A stretch of DNA of 64,000 nucleotides from a bacterium 1XD42-1. Its GTDB lineage: Bacteria; Bacillota; Clostridia; Oscillospirales; Ruminococcaceae. The translations under genes were made by a program, and so were the position numbers. The stretch's first letter is position 1. Every line of letters starts with the position of its first letter. Positions 1 through 9,228 of this stretch are shown here, piece after piece. The stretch spans positions 62,001 to 126,000 of the forward strand of contig RAZJ01000002.1 of the NCBI GenBank assembly GCA_003612625.1. The letters run 5' to 3'. The notes beneath the pieces were generated by a model. It had not been told where the DNA came from. It made no database searches and saw nothing but the letters and a program-made list of their open reading frames with translations.

Positions 1-22
1 AGAATGTTTACGAAAAATTCAG

Positions 23-51
23 TTGTGTAAAAGGCGGCCACAGAGTATAAT
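23..51 (+). promoter_or_regulatory. sigma-A promoter of mreB
   Basis: TTGTGT (23-28) and a perfect TATAAT (46-51) are separated by exactly 17 bases. The start codon of mreB follows 33 bases after the -10 box, with an AAGGGGG ribosome site at 68-74. Confidence 0.75.
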
Positions 52-84
52 ATTCATGAATTACATTAAGGGGGACGCAAATTC

Positions 85-1101
85 ATGTTTGCAAAAGATA
101 TTGGAATAGATTTGGGTACGGCAAATACGCTGGTATTTATGAAGGGGAAGGGAATCATTATGCGGGAACCTTCCGTTGTGGCCGTAGATACCCGTAATGA
201 TACAGTACGTTATGTAGGACAGGATGCAAAAGAAGTCATAGGCCGTACACCAGGCTGTATTGTAGCAGTACGGCCATTAAAAGACGGAGTAATCGCAGAC
301 TTTGATATAACAGCAACCATGCTGGAAATTTTTATAAAAAAAGCTTTCAATAATTCGGTGCTGGCCCGTCCAAGAATCATTATTTGCGTGCCTTCCGGAG
401 TCACGGCTGTGGAACGGCGGGCAGTCCGGGAAGCTGCATTAAAAGCAAAAGCAAAACAGGTTTCCATTATTGAGGAGCCTATGGCGGCGGCAATCGGCGC
501 GGGGCTGCCTGTGGCGGAAGCTACCGGGAACATGGTAGTTGACATTGGGGGGGGCACCAGTGAAGTAGCTGTAATTTCGTTAGGCGGCATTGTAGCGGCA
601 CGAAGCGTCCGGGTAGGCGGCGACGAATTAGACAGCTCCATTATCCAGTATGTAAAGAAAAAATATAATCTGCTGATCGGGGAACCTACGGCAGAAACCA
701 TTAAAATTTCCATTGGTTCCGCTTATCCCATGGAGGAAGAAATGACCACGGAAATCAAAGGCCGGGATTTAATGGACGGCCTGCCGAAAAATATCACCAT
801 TTCTTCGGTAGAAGTCCGGGAAGCTTTGGCAGATCCCCTTTCCATGGTATTGGACGCCATCCGTGTTACATTAGAAAAAACCCCTCCGGAATTGTCTGCT
901 GATATTATTGACCACGGCATTACGCTGACAGGCGGCGGGGCCATGCTCCATGGATTGGACAAGCTTATTGAAAGGGAAACCGGGATGCCCGTACATATTG
1001 CGGAAAATCCTTTGGATTGTGTCGCACTGGGTACAGGCAAAGTGCTGGATAATATTAACATGCTGCGGGATCTGTTGTCAGATGATCCCAAAATCCGTTG
1101 A
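85..1101 (+). CDS. mreB: Rod-shape actin homologue MreB/Mbl
   Basis: Bacterial actin that polymerises on the inner face of the membrane and positions the elongation peptidoglycan synthases. At 338 residues it has the family length. The phosphate-1 motif DLGTANT (residues 9-15) and phosphate-2 motif DIGGGTSE (153-160) of the actin ATPase fold are intact, and a GGGAML adenosine motif lies near the C-terminus. It heads a block with mreC, mreD and the elongation transpeptidase, as in other rod-shaped Firmicutes. The start has an AAGGGGG ribosome site about 10 bases upstream. MreB and Mbl paralogues cannot be told apart here; the operon position favours MreB. Confidence 0.96.
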   Translation: MFAKDIGIDLGTANTLVFMKGKGIIMREPSVVAVDTRNDTVRYVGQDAKEVIGRTPGCIVAVRPLKDGVIADFDITATMLEIFIKKAFNNSVLARPRIIICVPSGVTAVERRAVREAALKAKAKQVSIIEEPMAAAIGAGLPVAEATGNMVVDIGGGTSEVAVISLGGIVAARSVRVGGDELDSSIIQYVKKKYNLLIGEPTAETIKISIGSAYPMEEEMTTEIKGRDLMDGLPKNITISSVEVREALADPLSMVLDAIRVTLEKTPPELSADIIDHGITLTGGGAMLHGLDKLIERETGMPVHIAENPLDCVALGTGKVLDNINMLRDLLSDDPKIR

Positions 1102-1190
1102 TCCTTTGGCGTTTATCTGCATAAGCCGGATAGATAGGGAAAAGGCAAGGCTATCCCTGACTTTTACAACGGCAGTCCATGGGAGGGTTT

Positions 1191-2036
1191 ATGGGGGACT
1201 TTTTTAAAAGTACACGTTTCAAGATCCTGCTGGGCCTTTTCATTGTCTTATTTGCATTTATGCTCCGGGCTGCCTGGACAGGGGGCCTGTCCCCGGAACT
1301 GGAACAAGGGGTGGGGATTATAGCAGTCCCCTTCCAGAAAAGTGCTGCTGCGATTTCCGGCTTTGTAACCCGTTATTTCCAGCGCTATGTACGGGCAGAT
1401 GAAATCGCGGAAGAAAATGAAAACCTCCGGTCCCAGGTCAATGAGCTGCGGTCCCAGCTGACGGATTTTGAAACGTATAAGCAGGAAAACGAAACATTAA
1501 AACAGTTTTTAGGGATTAAAGAAGAACATCCCGATTTCCAGTTGGAACCGGCGGCAGTAGTCAGCCGGGATCAGGACAACCGGTTTTCCCATTCTTTTAC
1601 CATTGACAAAGGATATTTAAACGGGGTTTCCTCCTTGGACCCCGTGGTATCCCCGGATGGCCTGGTCGGGCGTGTCCAGGAGGTAGGGGCAAATTATTCA
1701 AAAGTTATCACCATTCTGGACGTCAGCTCTGATGTAGGCGCTTATGATGTGCGCACCAGGGATATCGGCACCGTATCGGGGAATTTTACAATGGCTTCCC
1801 AGGGGGCCTGTAAATTATCCTATCTGCCCCGGGAAAGCAGTGCCGCAGTCGGGGATTTGATTGTGACCACAGGCGGCGGATTGTTCCCAAAGGATCTGGT
1901 CATCGGAAAGCTGGTAAGGGTAGGCACAGAAGCCGGCGGGATTTCCTTATATGGTGTGGTAGAGCCTGCCGCGGCTATCCAGGATTTGACCGATGTTATG
2001 GTCATTAAGTCTTTTGAGGGGCAGGAAAAGCAATGA
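1191..2036 (+). CDS. mreC: Rod-shape-determining protein MreC
   Basis: Bitopic membrane protein that links MreB filaments to the extracytoplasmic elongation machinery. A short cytoplasmic start is followed by one membrane helix (about residues 8-28). A coiled coil of heptad-like EENENL/ELRSQL segments comes next, then the beta-rich MreC domain. The chosen ATG at 1191 is preceded by GGGAGGG (1181-1187). An in-frame ATG at 1179 would add four residues but has no ribosome site. Its stop overlaps the mreD start by four bases, which suggests translational coupling. Confidence 0.94.
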   Translation: MGDFFKSTRFKILLGLFIVLFAFMLRAAWTGGLSPELEQGVGIIAVPFQKSAAAISGFVTRYFQRYVRADEIAEENENLRSQVNELRSQLTDFETYKQENETLKQFLGIKEEHPDFQLEPAAVVSRDQDNRFSHSFTIDKGYLNGVSSLDPVVSPDGLVGRVQEVGANYSKVITILDVSSDVGAYDVRTRDIGTVSGNFTMASQGACKLSYLPRESSAAVGDLIVTTGGGLFPKDLVIGKLVRVGTEAGGISLYGVVEPAAAIQDLTDVMVIKSFEGQEKQ

Positions 2037-2554
2037 ACAACAGGCCAAAAATCAGGGCGGCAAAATATACAATCTACTGCCTTTTCATGCTGGCTTTGTA
2101 TATCCTCCAGACAACACCGGGATTTCTTTCCATTGGGGGGCTGAAACCGAATTTTGTGATCCCTGTGGCTATGGCCATTGCCGTTTGCGAAGGAGATTTT
2201 CCAGGGGGCATTTTTGGGGCTGTGGCAGGGATTTTATGTGATTTCAGCGCGACTTCTTTATTTGGCTTTCAGGCGGCAATTTTGCTGGCCTGCTGTACGG
2301 CGGCGGGCTTATTGACGGTTTATCTGCTGCGGCCTACCATTGTAAATTTCATACTGCTTCTGGCAGCTGCCCTGCTGATCCATGGGATGTTGATTTACCT
2401 GTTAAACTTCTATATGTGGGGCTATGAGGATGTTATATTAGTTTTAACCCGCCGTATTCTGCCAAGTATCATATATACATTACTATTATCCCCTTTGCCT
2501 TTTTTAGCCGTCCACCGGCTTCATGAACGGTTCGAGGAATGGCTGGAAGAATAG
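2033..2554 (+). CDS. mreD: Rod-shape-determining membrane protein MreD
   Basis: Small polytopic membrane protein (173 residues, about five hydrophobic helices) that works with MreC in the elongasome. Sequence similarity within this family is low. The call rests on length, the hydropathy pattern, and its place between mreC and the class B PBP. The ATG overlaps the mreC TGA in an ATGA arrangement. The gene ends 19 bases before the next start, so the block is one operon. Confidence 0.9.
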   Translation: MNNRPKIRAAKYTIYCLFMLALYILQTTPGFLSIGGLKPNFVIPVAMAIAVCEGDFPGGIFGAVAGILCDFSATSLFGFQAAILLACCTAAGLLTVYLLRPTIVNFILLLAAALLIHGMLIYLLNFYMWGYEDVILVLTRRILPSIIYTLLLSPLPFLAVHRLHERFEEWLEE

Positions 2555-2573
2555 AGAAAGGAGCGGTACAGGG

Positions 2574-4652
2574 ATGAAAGAAAAAATTTTGCGGAACCGT
2601 TCTGTTCTTTTGTCCATGGCCCTGATCGGGGTGCTGATGGTTTATTTGCTGCGCCTGATGCAGCTCCAGATTGTAGACGGAGCGGAATTAGAAAAAAAAC
2701 TGAATGACAGCTATCCATCTTATCAGATCATTAAGGCCACAAGAGGGGAAATTTTTGACCGGAACGGCCGCCCGCTGGTCACCAATACCATAGGGCTGGA
2801 TGTGGTGATTGACAGGGCTTATGTGGTTCCTAAAGAGATCAACCAGATGCTATTGCGATTGATCCAGGTGATGGAGCAGGCAGACGAAGACTGGGTGGAC
2901 CGCTTGCCTTTAACAGACCATGCCCCGTTCCAGTTCCGGCAAACCAGCGAACAGGCAGAAGCAGCTTTAAAAAATATTTTGGCTCTCCAACCCTATGCCA
3001 CAGCGGAGGATTGTGTTTATGCCCTCCGTGAAAAATACGATTTGGAAGAAATGAATGACAACGATTTCCGTAAAGTTGCAGGGGTACGGTATGAAATGGA
3101 CCGACAGGGCTTTGACATGACAACGCCGTATACCTTTGCTTCCAACATCAAAATTGAAACGGTGCCGAAAATTAAAGAACGGGGTTTTGAACTGCCTGGT
3201 GTTGACGTTGTGGAAACGCCACAGCGCCAATATGTCAGCGGCACCATAGGCGCCCACATGATTGGGACAACAGGCATCCTTTATAAAGAGGACTGGGATG
3301 CGGCCGAAGAAAAAATTCCCCAGGAAGGGGGCACATATACAGCAGTCATCAACGGCCTGGAATATAAGATGACAGATATTATCGGCCGTTCCGGAGCAGA
3401 AAGGGCCTTTGAACGTTATTTGAAAGGAACCGATGGCCGGCGGCAGATCCTCCAGGATTCCAAAGGGCGGGTATTGGAGGTTATCAATGAACAGGAGCAG
3501 GTTCCTGGAAAAAGCGTCATGCTGACCATTGATTCCCGGATTCAGAAGGTGGCCCAGGATGCACTGGAAAAGAAAATTGTTTCCATGCAGAACGACCTGG
3601 TAAACTATCCCATTGGGAAAGGCCATGAAGCCTGTGCCGGAGCTGCGGTAGCAATCCATGTCCCTACCGGGGAAGTGTTAGCTGCCGCCAATTACCCCAC
3701 CTATGACTTGTCCACTTATTTAAAAGATTATGAAAGCCTGTTAAAAACGCCTCATGAGCCGTTAAATGACCGGGCATTAAACGGGGCATATACACCGGGT
3801 TCTATTTTTAAACCGGTTGTTGCGTTAGCGGGCCTGACAGAAGGAGTAATTGCCAGGGATGAATCCGTTTTCTGCGGGATGGTATATGATCTTTCCGGAT
3901 GGAAGCGTTACTGTTTGTCTGCCCACGGTAACCAGAATGCCATGCAGGCTTTGGCCCATTCCTGCAATATCTATTTTTACGAAGTAGGACGCCGGTTAGG
4001 AATTGACCGGATTTACCAGTATGCAACGGATTTAGGCTTGGGAACAGACATTGGGGCGGAACTGCCTTATTACCGGGGGCGTATTTCCAACCGGGAGCTG
4101 AAAATGGCCCTGCGGGACGAGCCCTGGCAGCAGGGCGATACCATCCAGGCGGCCATAGGCCAGTTGGATACCCTGCTTTCCCCTATTTCGCTGGCCTCCT
4201 ATTGCGCGGCCCTGGCCAATGACGGAACCCGGAACCGGATTACTTTTTTGAAGTCAGTCCGTTCTTATACCTTTGATGAAACGGTTTATGAGCATGAACC
4301 GGAAGTCATAGGGAAAATTGATTCCCCGGCAGCTTTTGCGGCAGTCCGGGAAGGCATGTACATGGCGGCCCAAGGGGCCAGCGGTACGGCAAGGGGGACT
4401 TTTGGCAAGGGGCTTTATGAAGTGGATGTCTGTGCAAAAACAGGCACGCCGGAAACCTCCCAGTACCCCAATTCCACATTTATTGCCTATGCTCCGGCAG
4501 TCAATCCGGAAATAGCCGTTTGTGTCATCATTGAAAAAGGATGGCATGGGTATACAGGGGCGCCGGTAGCAAAGGAAATTTTTGAAGCTTATTTTGACGC
4601 CAACCGTGCCACGTCGGATTCCCTGCTTTCCTATGGGGTATTGGTGCCTTAA
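2574..4652 (+). CDS. mrdA: Class B penicillin-binding protein 2 (elongation transpeptidase)
   Basis: Membrane-anchored transpeptidase that cross-links peptidoglycan during cell elongation. The 692-residue protein has an N-terminal membrane helix (about residues 10-30), a PBP dimer domain and a C-terminal transpeptidase domain. The three active-site motifs are present: SIFK with the nucleophilic serine at 410, SCN at 463-465 and KTGT at 622-625. The start at 2574 is set by AAAGGAG at 2557-2563; a longer frame from 2523 would overlap mreD and has no ribosome site. No rodA glycosyltransferase gene sits beside it, although rodA is often nearby in Firmicutes. Confidence 0.95.
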   Translation: MKEKILRNRSVLLSMALIGVLMVYLLRLMQLQIVDGAELEKKLNDSYPSYQIIKATRGEIFDRNGRPLVTNTIGLDVVIDRAYVVPKEINQMLLRLIQVMEQADEDWVDRLPLTDHAPFQFRQTSEQAEAALKNILALQPYATAEDCVYALREKYDLEEMNDNDFRKVAGVRYEMDRQGFDMTTPYTFASNIKIETVPKIKERGFELPGVDVVETPQRQYVSGTIGAHMIGTTGILYKEDWDAAEEKIPQEGGTYTAVINGLEYKMTDIIGRSGAERAFERYLKGTDGRRQILQDSKGRVLEVINEQEQVPGKSVMLTIDSRIQKVAQDALEKKIVSMQNDLVNYPIGKGHEACAGAAVAIHVPTGEVLAAANYPTYDLSTYLKDYESLLKTPHEPLNDRALNGAYTPGSIFKPVVALAGLTEGVIARDESVFCGMVYDLSGWKRYCLSAHGNQNAMQALAHSCNIYFYEVGRRLGIDRIYQYATDLGLGTDIGAELPYYRGRISNRELKMALRDEPWQQGDTIQAAIGQLDTLLSPISLASYCAALANDGTRNRITFLKSVRSYTFDETVYEHEPEVIGKIDSPAAFAAVREGMYMAAQGASGTARGTFGKGLYEVDVCAKTGTPETSQYPNSTFIAYAPAVNPEIAVCVIIEKGWHGYTGAPVAKEIFEAYFDANRATSDSLLSYGVLVP

Positions 4653-4682
4653 ACCTAAAAAAGAAAAAAGGGGGAAAGGCTT

Positions 4683-5399
4683 GTGTCTGAACGCATCCTG
4701 ATTACCGGCGGCAAAGGCGGCGTAGGGAAATCTACGGTTTGCGCCATGTTAGGGATGGCCTTGGCCCGGGAGGGAAAGCGGACGCTTCTTTTAGAAGCCG
4801 GACAGCGTTCCCTGGATGTGATGATGGGCTGTGAAAATGTATTATATGATTTTGGGGACTTGTTAGAAGGCCGGTGCAGCGTTGAAGATGCCCTGCTTTC
4901 AGCAGGAGGGGTTGATTTTTTATGCGCGCCGCCCAAGGGCTTTTCACAAATGCCGGACCCCCGGATTTTATGGGATTTGTTCCGGGCCTGGGAGGAAACA
5001 TATCATTTTATCCTGATAGAAGTGCCCGGCCAGCAGGAGCTGCTGTCTTTATTTTCCCAGTTTATCCAGCGGGCCGTTATTATTTCCACAGCAGACCGGA
5101 CAAGTGCCCGGGGCGGGCGGATGGCTTCGGATCTGTTGGCCCGGCAGGGCATATATGATATCCGCTTATGTATTAATATGCTGCCGCCGGATTTCCTGTA
5201 TACACGGCCGGTTCCGGACTTGGACTGGCTCATTGATACAGTCTGTGCCCAGCTTATTTGTATCCTTCCTTTTGAATTCCGTTTGATTTCGGGAATGCTT
5301 CTGGGAAATTCCGTCAGATTATCCCATGATATTTCTGTCATTTTTGACAATTTCGCACAAAGAATCCTCGGAAAATATATTGATTTATTGGTCTGGTAG
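4683..5399 (+). CDS. MinD-like deviant Walker ATPase, degenerate
   Basis: A 238-residue SIMIBI ATPase resembling MinD. The deviant Walker A motif KGGVGKST is complete (Lys11 and Lys16), and the following MGCE-YDF segment also matches MinD. However, the position of MinD Asp38 is Glu38 and that of the hydrolysis-linked Asp40 is Gly40. The DSPAG switch-II motif reads EVPGQ. There is no minC beside it. The start is GTG at 4683 behind GGGGGAAAGG. Placement after mrdA matches the mre-min layout of Firmicutes. It may be a MinD that binds ATP but hydrolyses it poorly, or a relative with a different partner; the exact role is unknown. Confidence 0.72.
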   Translation: MSERILITGGKGGVGKSTVCAMLGMALAREGKRTLLLEAGQRSLDVMMGCENVLYDFGDLLEGRCSVEDALLSAGGVDFLCAPPKGFSQMPDPRILWDLFRAWEETYHFILIEVPGQQELLSLFSQFIQRAVIISTADRTSARGGRMASDLLARQGIYDIRLCINMLPPDFLYTRPVPDLDWLIDTVCAQLICILPFEFRLISGMLLGNSVRLSHDISVIFDNFAQRILGKYIDLLVW

Positions 5400-5409
5400 G
5401 TGCTATAAT
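5380..5409 (+). promoter_or_regulatory. Extended -10 promoter of mgsA
   Basis: TTGATT (5380-5385), an 18-base spacer, then TGC-TATAAT with the -10 box at 5404-5409. The -35 box lies inside the end of the MinD-like gene. It gives mgsA its own promoter with a leader of about 100 bases. Confidence 0.65.
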
Positions 5410-5516
5410 AGAAATGTTATCCGATCCCTTCATAATGATTTCATTTTGCGTTTGAAAAAGCGGATATGCGTTAAATTTGTCTTGAATACGGAAATTAGAA
5501 AAAGGAGGAACAAGCA

Positions 5517-5921
5517 ATGAACATTGCGCTGATCGCGCACGATTCAAAAAAAGAGCTGATGTCCCAGTTCTGTATAGCCTACTGTGGCGTATTCAGCCGC
5601 CACCATCTGTGTGCAACCGGTACAACAGGGAAAATGGTGTCGGAAGCAGCCGGCCTTCGCGTGTTCCGGTTCTTGAGCGGGTCCCAAGGCGGGGATCAGC
5701 AAATCGCAGCACGGATTGCCTGTAATGAAATTGATTTGCTGTTATTTTTCCGGGATCCTATCCGCTGCAACCCGGGGGAACCGGACGAAGCTGGACTGCT
5801 CCGGCTTTGTGATGTCCATAATATTCCAGTAGCGACCAATATCGCAACAGCAGAAGCTTTAATCCATGCCCTGGACCGGGGGGATTTGGACTGGCGGAAC
5901 ATCGTAAATCCCAACCATTAG
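5517..5921 (+). CDS. mgsA: Methylglyoxal synthase
   Basis: Cytoplasmic enzyme converting dihydroxyacetone phosphate to methylglyoxal and phosphate, a bypass that relieves sugar-phosphate stress. The 134 residues match the single-domain family. GTTGK (35-39) forms part of the phosphate site. GGDQQ (58-62) carries the catalytic base Asp60, and NIPVATN follows the conserved His101. AAAGGAGG at 5501-5508 sets the ATG. Its place after the mre block is typical of Clostridia and Bacilli. Confidence 0.95.
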   Translation: MNIALIAHDSKKELMSQFCIAYCGVFSRHHLCATGTTGKMVSEAAGLRVFRFLSGSQGGDQQIAARIACNEIDLLLFFRDPIRCNPGEPDEAGLLRLCDVHNIPVATNIATAEALIHALDRGDLDWRNIVNPNH

Positions 5922-6072
5922 AGAAGTACCCCCTCCCCGGCAAAAGCTAACAGAACTTTTTTGTCCGCCATATCAAAAAATAGATAAAAAAATAAAAAAT
6001 CTGCATCTCCCCATAAAATGGCTTTTGGTTCAGGAATTGCGGCTTCCGGAACAAAGGCTGCGGGGCTATGCG

Positions 6073-6133
6073 CCTGGGGGTAAAGAAGGATCAGCCTTTC
6101 CCCAGGAAACCCCTGCCCCAAGTCGGGGGCGGA
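6073..6133 (+). promoter_or_regulatory. Two leader hairpins before a lipoprotein gene
   Basis: CCTGGGG (6073-6079) pairs with CCCCAGG (6100-6106), with an inner AAGG/CCTT. A second stem CCCC/GGGG follows at about 6116-6129, just before the ribosome site. No U-run follows, so these are not ordinary terminators. T-box landmarks were looked for because hisS follows the lipoprotein gene, and none was seen. The rest of 5922-6145 shows no clear promoter. Confidence 0.35.
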
Positions 6134-6145
6134 AAAGAGGAACCC

Positions 6146-7894
6146 ATGAAAAATTATATTCCATTGATGTTGTGCCTTTTGCTCTTGGCCGCATGTACGC
6201 CGCAACAACAGCCTGCAGCTTCTCAAACAGCGGCTGCTCCAGCAGAAAGCACAGCAGATATTTCACAGCCAGAAGAACCCGGATCTTCTTCCGAAGCGAC
6301 AGCCAGCCAGGAACCCCAAAGTCCGGAAGAAAATTTGGAAGCATCTTCTGAATCCTCCAGCAAAGAGGAAAATACAGTCCCGGAAGGGATATCCCAAGAA
6401 GAAAGAGAAGAAACACCGGAATTAAGCCCTCCCCGCCAAGTCCCAGGAGAATTGACGGTTTTTTATGATGGTGGAACCCCCCGGTTTTCCATGCAGCTCC
6501 AGGTGCCATCCCAGGACATTTATTCCGGCAGCGCTGATACCGTAACGGTGGAACGGCAGCGCAATGGCCGATGGGAACAGGTACGGGGGGAGAATACAGG
6601 AAATTTTACATTAGAAGGAAAGCTGGCTGTCAACGGGCCCCTTCCCCGTCAGATTTTAGATGATGCTCCGGAAGGGATTCCTTATCGTGTGACCATCCTG
6701 CTGCAAACAGGCTCCGGAGGCCAGATCACCGCCTCCGGTATTTTCCATGCGGGAGAAACGTTTTCCGGCACCGTTCCGGAAAAAACCTTGGCCAGCCCGG
6801 AAACCTTGCAGATAACAACAGAAGTAACCGTTTCGGAAGAAGGGCTGCTTCCCTTTACCCAGACTATAACCAATACCAGCGGCCAGACCATTACATTAGA
6901 GGGGGCCTACCAGGTCCTTCAGAGCAGAGGCGGCGTTTGGCAGGAAGCTGCCTATCCGGGGACTGTGCCGAATATGGCAGCCGGAGGCCCGATCCTGCTG
7001 CCGGGGCAGTCTGTGACAGACAGCGGGCTTTTGCCGGTCACCGCAGCCCAGGCCCGCCGCGGGGGGGATTACCGGATTGTCCGCCGGGCAATCGTAGCCT
7101 GTCCCCGGGAGGATCAGGAAGCTGGCATTGAATTTTATACAGAATTAACCGCAGGGGAAAGCTTCCAGGAAGCAGCTCCTGCACAGGAAACCCCGGACAA
7201 TCCGGAGCTGCACCAGATTCCATTGATTTTAGAACAGACAGGTTTCTTGGCGGGAGAAATCCCCTTGGCGGCATGGATAGAGAATACCACAGAAAAAACA
7301 GTAACAGCCAGTGCTTTACGGATTTACCGGGTGTCTGACGGGGAAACCTTGTGGACAGACGAGCCCGAAAAGAAAACGGACATCTCCCCAAAAAATAACG
7401 GGCTGCTATTGGATACAGCCCTGGAACTGGAAGCCGGGGAATATATGGCAGAAGTGTCCCTGCGTTCCGGAGATGCGGCAGGAACCGTATCGAAAGGCTT
7501 CACGGTTTACCAGGATAAGCTGGAAAACGCCGCCAGCGCAGCCACCGTAGAAATGAAAATTTCTGTCCAGGGGGAAGATGAAAATGGCATGGCTGTTTTC
7601 ACCCAGACATTTACCAACCATAGCTGCCAGACCTTGCTGGTAGGCCGGAGCTTCCAGACAGAGCAGCCAGGAGGAGGGCTTTGGACCCCGGTAGGAGATG
7701 CAAAAGCCACTGCCGGACAGGAAGATTTACTTCCTTTGCATCCGGGGGCATCCGTAACCCTGGAAGGGACATTGCCTTTCCCGGCCAAACGGATGCCGGA
7801 TCAGTACCGGATTACCCGGACGATCATGGTAGAAAACCCGCTGCCGTCCCAGAAAAACGGGCTGACTTTGGTTTATACCGTTACAAAAAAATAG
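6146..7894 (+). CDS. Secreted lipoprotein with repeated Ig-like domains
   Basis: A 582-residue lipoprotein of unknown function. The signal peptide ends in LLLLAAC, with lipidated Cys17. A Gln/Ser/Glu-rich linker reaches to about residue 100. The remainder holds at least two copies of an all-beta module recognisable by the pattern FTQT-TN-S-QT...GG-W followed by an LPG/HPG-x-S segment (about residues 235-330 and 475-580). This pattern resembles Gram-positive Ig-like domains of the Big/BsuPI type; that assignment is inference. The start is chosen by AAAGAGG at 6134-6140 and the lipoprotein signal; an in-frame ATG at 6068 lacks both. It lies 22 bases ahead of hisS. Confidence 0.8.
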   Translation: MKNYIPLMLCLLLLAACTPQQQPAASQTAAAPAESTADISQPEEPGSSSEATASQEPQSPEENLEASSESSSKEENTVPEGISQEEREETPELSPPRQVPGELTVFYDGGTPRFSMQLQVPSQDIYSGSADTVTVERQRNGRWEQVRGENTGNFTLEGKLAVNGPLPRQILDDAPEGIPYRVTILLQTGSGGQITASGIFHAGETFSGTVPEKTLASPETLQITTEVTVSEEGLLPFTQTITNTSGQTITLEGAYQVLQSRGGVWQEAAYPGTVPNMAAGGPILLPGQSVTDSGLLPVTAAQARRGGDYRIVRRAIVACPREDQEAGIEFYTELTAGESFQEAAPAQETPDNPELHQIPLILEQTGFLAGEIPLAAWIENTTEKTVTASALRIYRVSDGETLWTDEPEKKTDISPKNNGLLLDTALELEAGEYMAEVSLRSGDAAGTVSKGFTVYQDKLENAASAATVEMKISVQGEDENGMAVFTQTFTNHSCQTLLVGRSFQTEQPGGGLWTPVGDAKATAGQEDLLPLHPGASVTLEGTLPFPAKRMPDQYRITRTIMVENPLPSQKNGLTLVYTVTKK

Positions 7895-7916
7895 AGAGAG
7901 AATTTCAGGAGGAGTT

Positions 7917-9200
7917 ATGGCGATCATCACCAATGCCCCACGGGGGACACAGGATATTTTACCGGAGCAAAGCGGCAAATGGCAGTATATTGAAAAGACA
8001 GCCCTGGATACCGCCGGGAAATTTGGATTTCATGAAATCCGGGTTCCGACTTTTGAACATACAGAGTTATTCTGCCGTTCGGTAGGGGATGGAACAGACG
8101 TAGTACAAAAAGAAATGTATACCTTTTGTGACAAAGGGAACCGTTCCATTACCCTGCGACCGGAGGGCACAGCAGGGGTTATGCGGGCCATGCTGCAAAA
8201 CAGCTTACTGGCAGGGCCTTTGCCGGTGAAAGCCAGTTATGTTGTAAACTGTTTCCGCTACGAAAAGCCCCAGACAGGGCGGCTTCGGGAATTCCACCAG
8301 TTTGGTGTAGAAATGGCCGGGGCTGCAGCTCCTGTGGCTGATGCCCAGGTTATCGCCTTAGCGAAAGCCATTTTTGACCGTTTAGGCATCCGTGATCTGG
8401 CGCTGGAGTTAAATTCCATAGGCTGTCCGGAATGCCGGTCCAAATATCACCAGGCATTAAAAGCCTATTTTGCGGGCCATCAGGAAGCATTATGCGAAAC
8501 CTGCCAGAGCCGCCTGGAAACGAATCCCATGCGGATTTTAGACTGTAAAAGTCCCGTATGCCAGAAAATCGCGGCAGAAGCTCCTAAAATTACAGATTAT
8601 TTATGTGAGGCATGTGCGGCCCATTTCCGGGAAGTCCAGGAACATCTGGAAATGATGGGGATTGCTTTTACAGTAAACCCTTCCATTGTCCGTGGGCTGG
8701 ATTATTACACCCGCACCGTATTTGAATTTGTATCCTCCGGGATTGGCGCCCAGGGGACAGTCTGCGGCGGGGGCCGTTATGACGGCCTCATTGAAACGTT
8801 AGGAGGCCAGCCTACCCCGTCCATAGGCTTTGCTATGGGCTTGGAACGGCTTTTATTAGTCATGGAACAGCAGGACTGCAATTTCCCCTCCGGGGAAACC
8901 TGCGCGGTTTATTTCGGAAGCATGGGATCGGAAGCTTCCAAAAAAGCGGCATGGCTTTGCAAGGGCCTGCGGGAAGCCGGATTTTATGCGGAATGTGATT
9001 TAATGGGCCGCAGCGTAAAAGCGCAAATGAAATATGCGGACAAGCTGGGGGCAAAATATAGCTGCATCATCGGGGAAAAGGAGATGCAGGAAGGAAAAGC
9101 GATTATAAAACGGATGGAAGACGGTGAAACAGCGGAACTGCCTTTGGAATGTGGGCCGCTGGTGGAATTTTTATCTGCCGCCTTTTCTCCGAATCCATAA
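7917..9200 (+). CDS. hisS: Histidyl-tRNA synthetase
   Basis: Class II aminoacyl-tRNA synthetase charging tRNA-His in the cytoplasm. At 427 residues it has the usual length. Motif 2 (RPEGTAGVMR), the histidine-specific segment GLDYYTRTVFE and motif 3 (GFAMGLERL) are present, followed by an anticodon-binding domain from about residue 325. AGGAGGAG at 7907-7914 sets the ATG. It is followed closely by aspS, the common Firmicutes pair. No T-box leader is visible upstream. Confidence 0.97.
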   Translation: MAIITNAPRGTQDILPEQSGKWQYIEKTALDTAGKFGFHEIRVPTFEHTELFCRSVGDGTDVVQKEMYTFCDKGNRSITLRPEGTAGVMRAMLQNSLLAGPLPVKASYVVNCFRYEKPQTGRLREFHQFGVEMAGAAAPVADAQVIALAKAIFDRLGIRDLALELNSIGCPECRSKYHQALKAYFAGHQEALCETCQSRLETNPMRILDCKSPVCQKIAAEAPKITDYLCEACAAHFREVQEHLEMMGIAFTVNPSIVRGLDYYTRTVFEFVSSGIGAQGTVCGGGRYDGLIETLGGQPTPSIGFAMGLERLLLVMEQQDCNFPSGETCAVYFGSMGSEASKKAAWLCKGLREAGFYAECDLMGRSVKAQMKYADKLGAKYSCIIGEKEMQEGKAIIKRMEDGETAELPLECGPLVEFLSAAFSPNP

Positions 9201-9228
9201 ATTTTAACTTTGGAATGAGGTTTCAGCT

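Noticed and set aside
7895-7916. T-box riboswitch for hisS/aspS
   Set aside because: The gap is 22 bases, and no specifier or T-box sequence is seen there or before the upstream lipoprotein gene.
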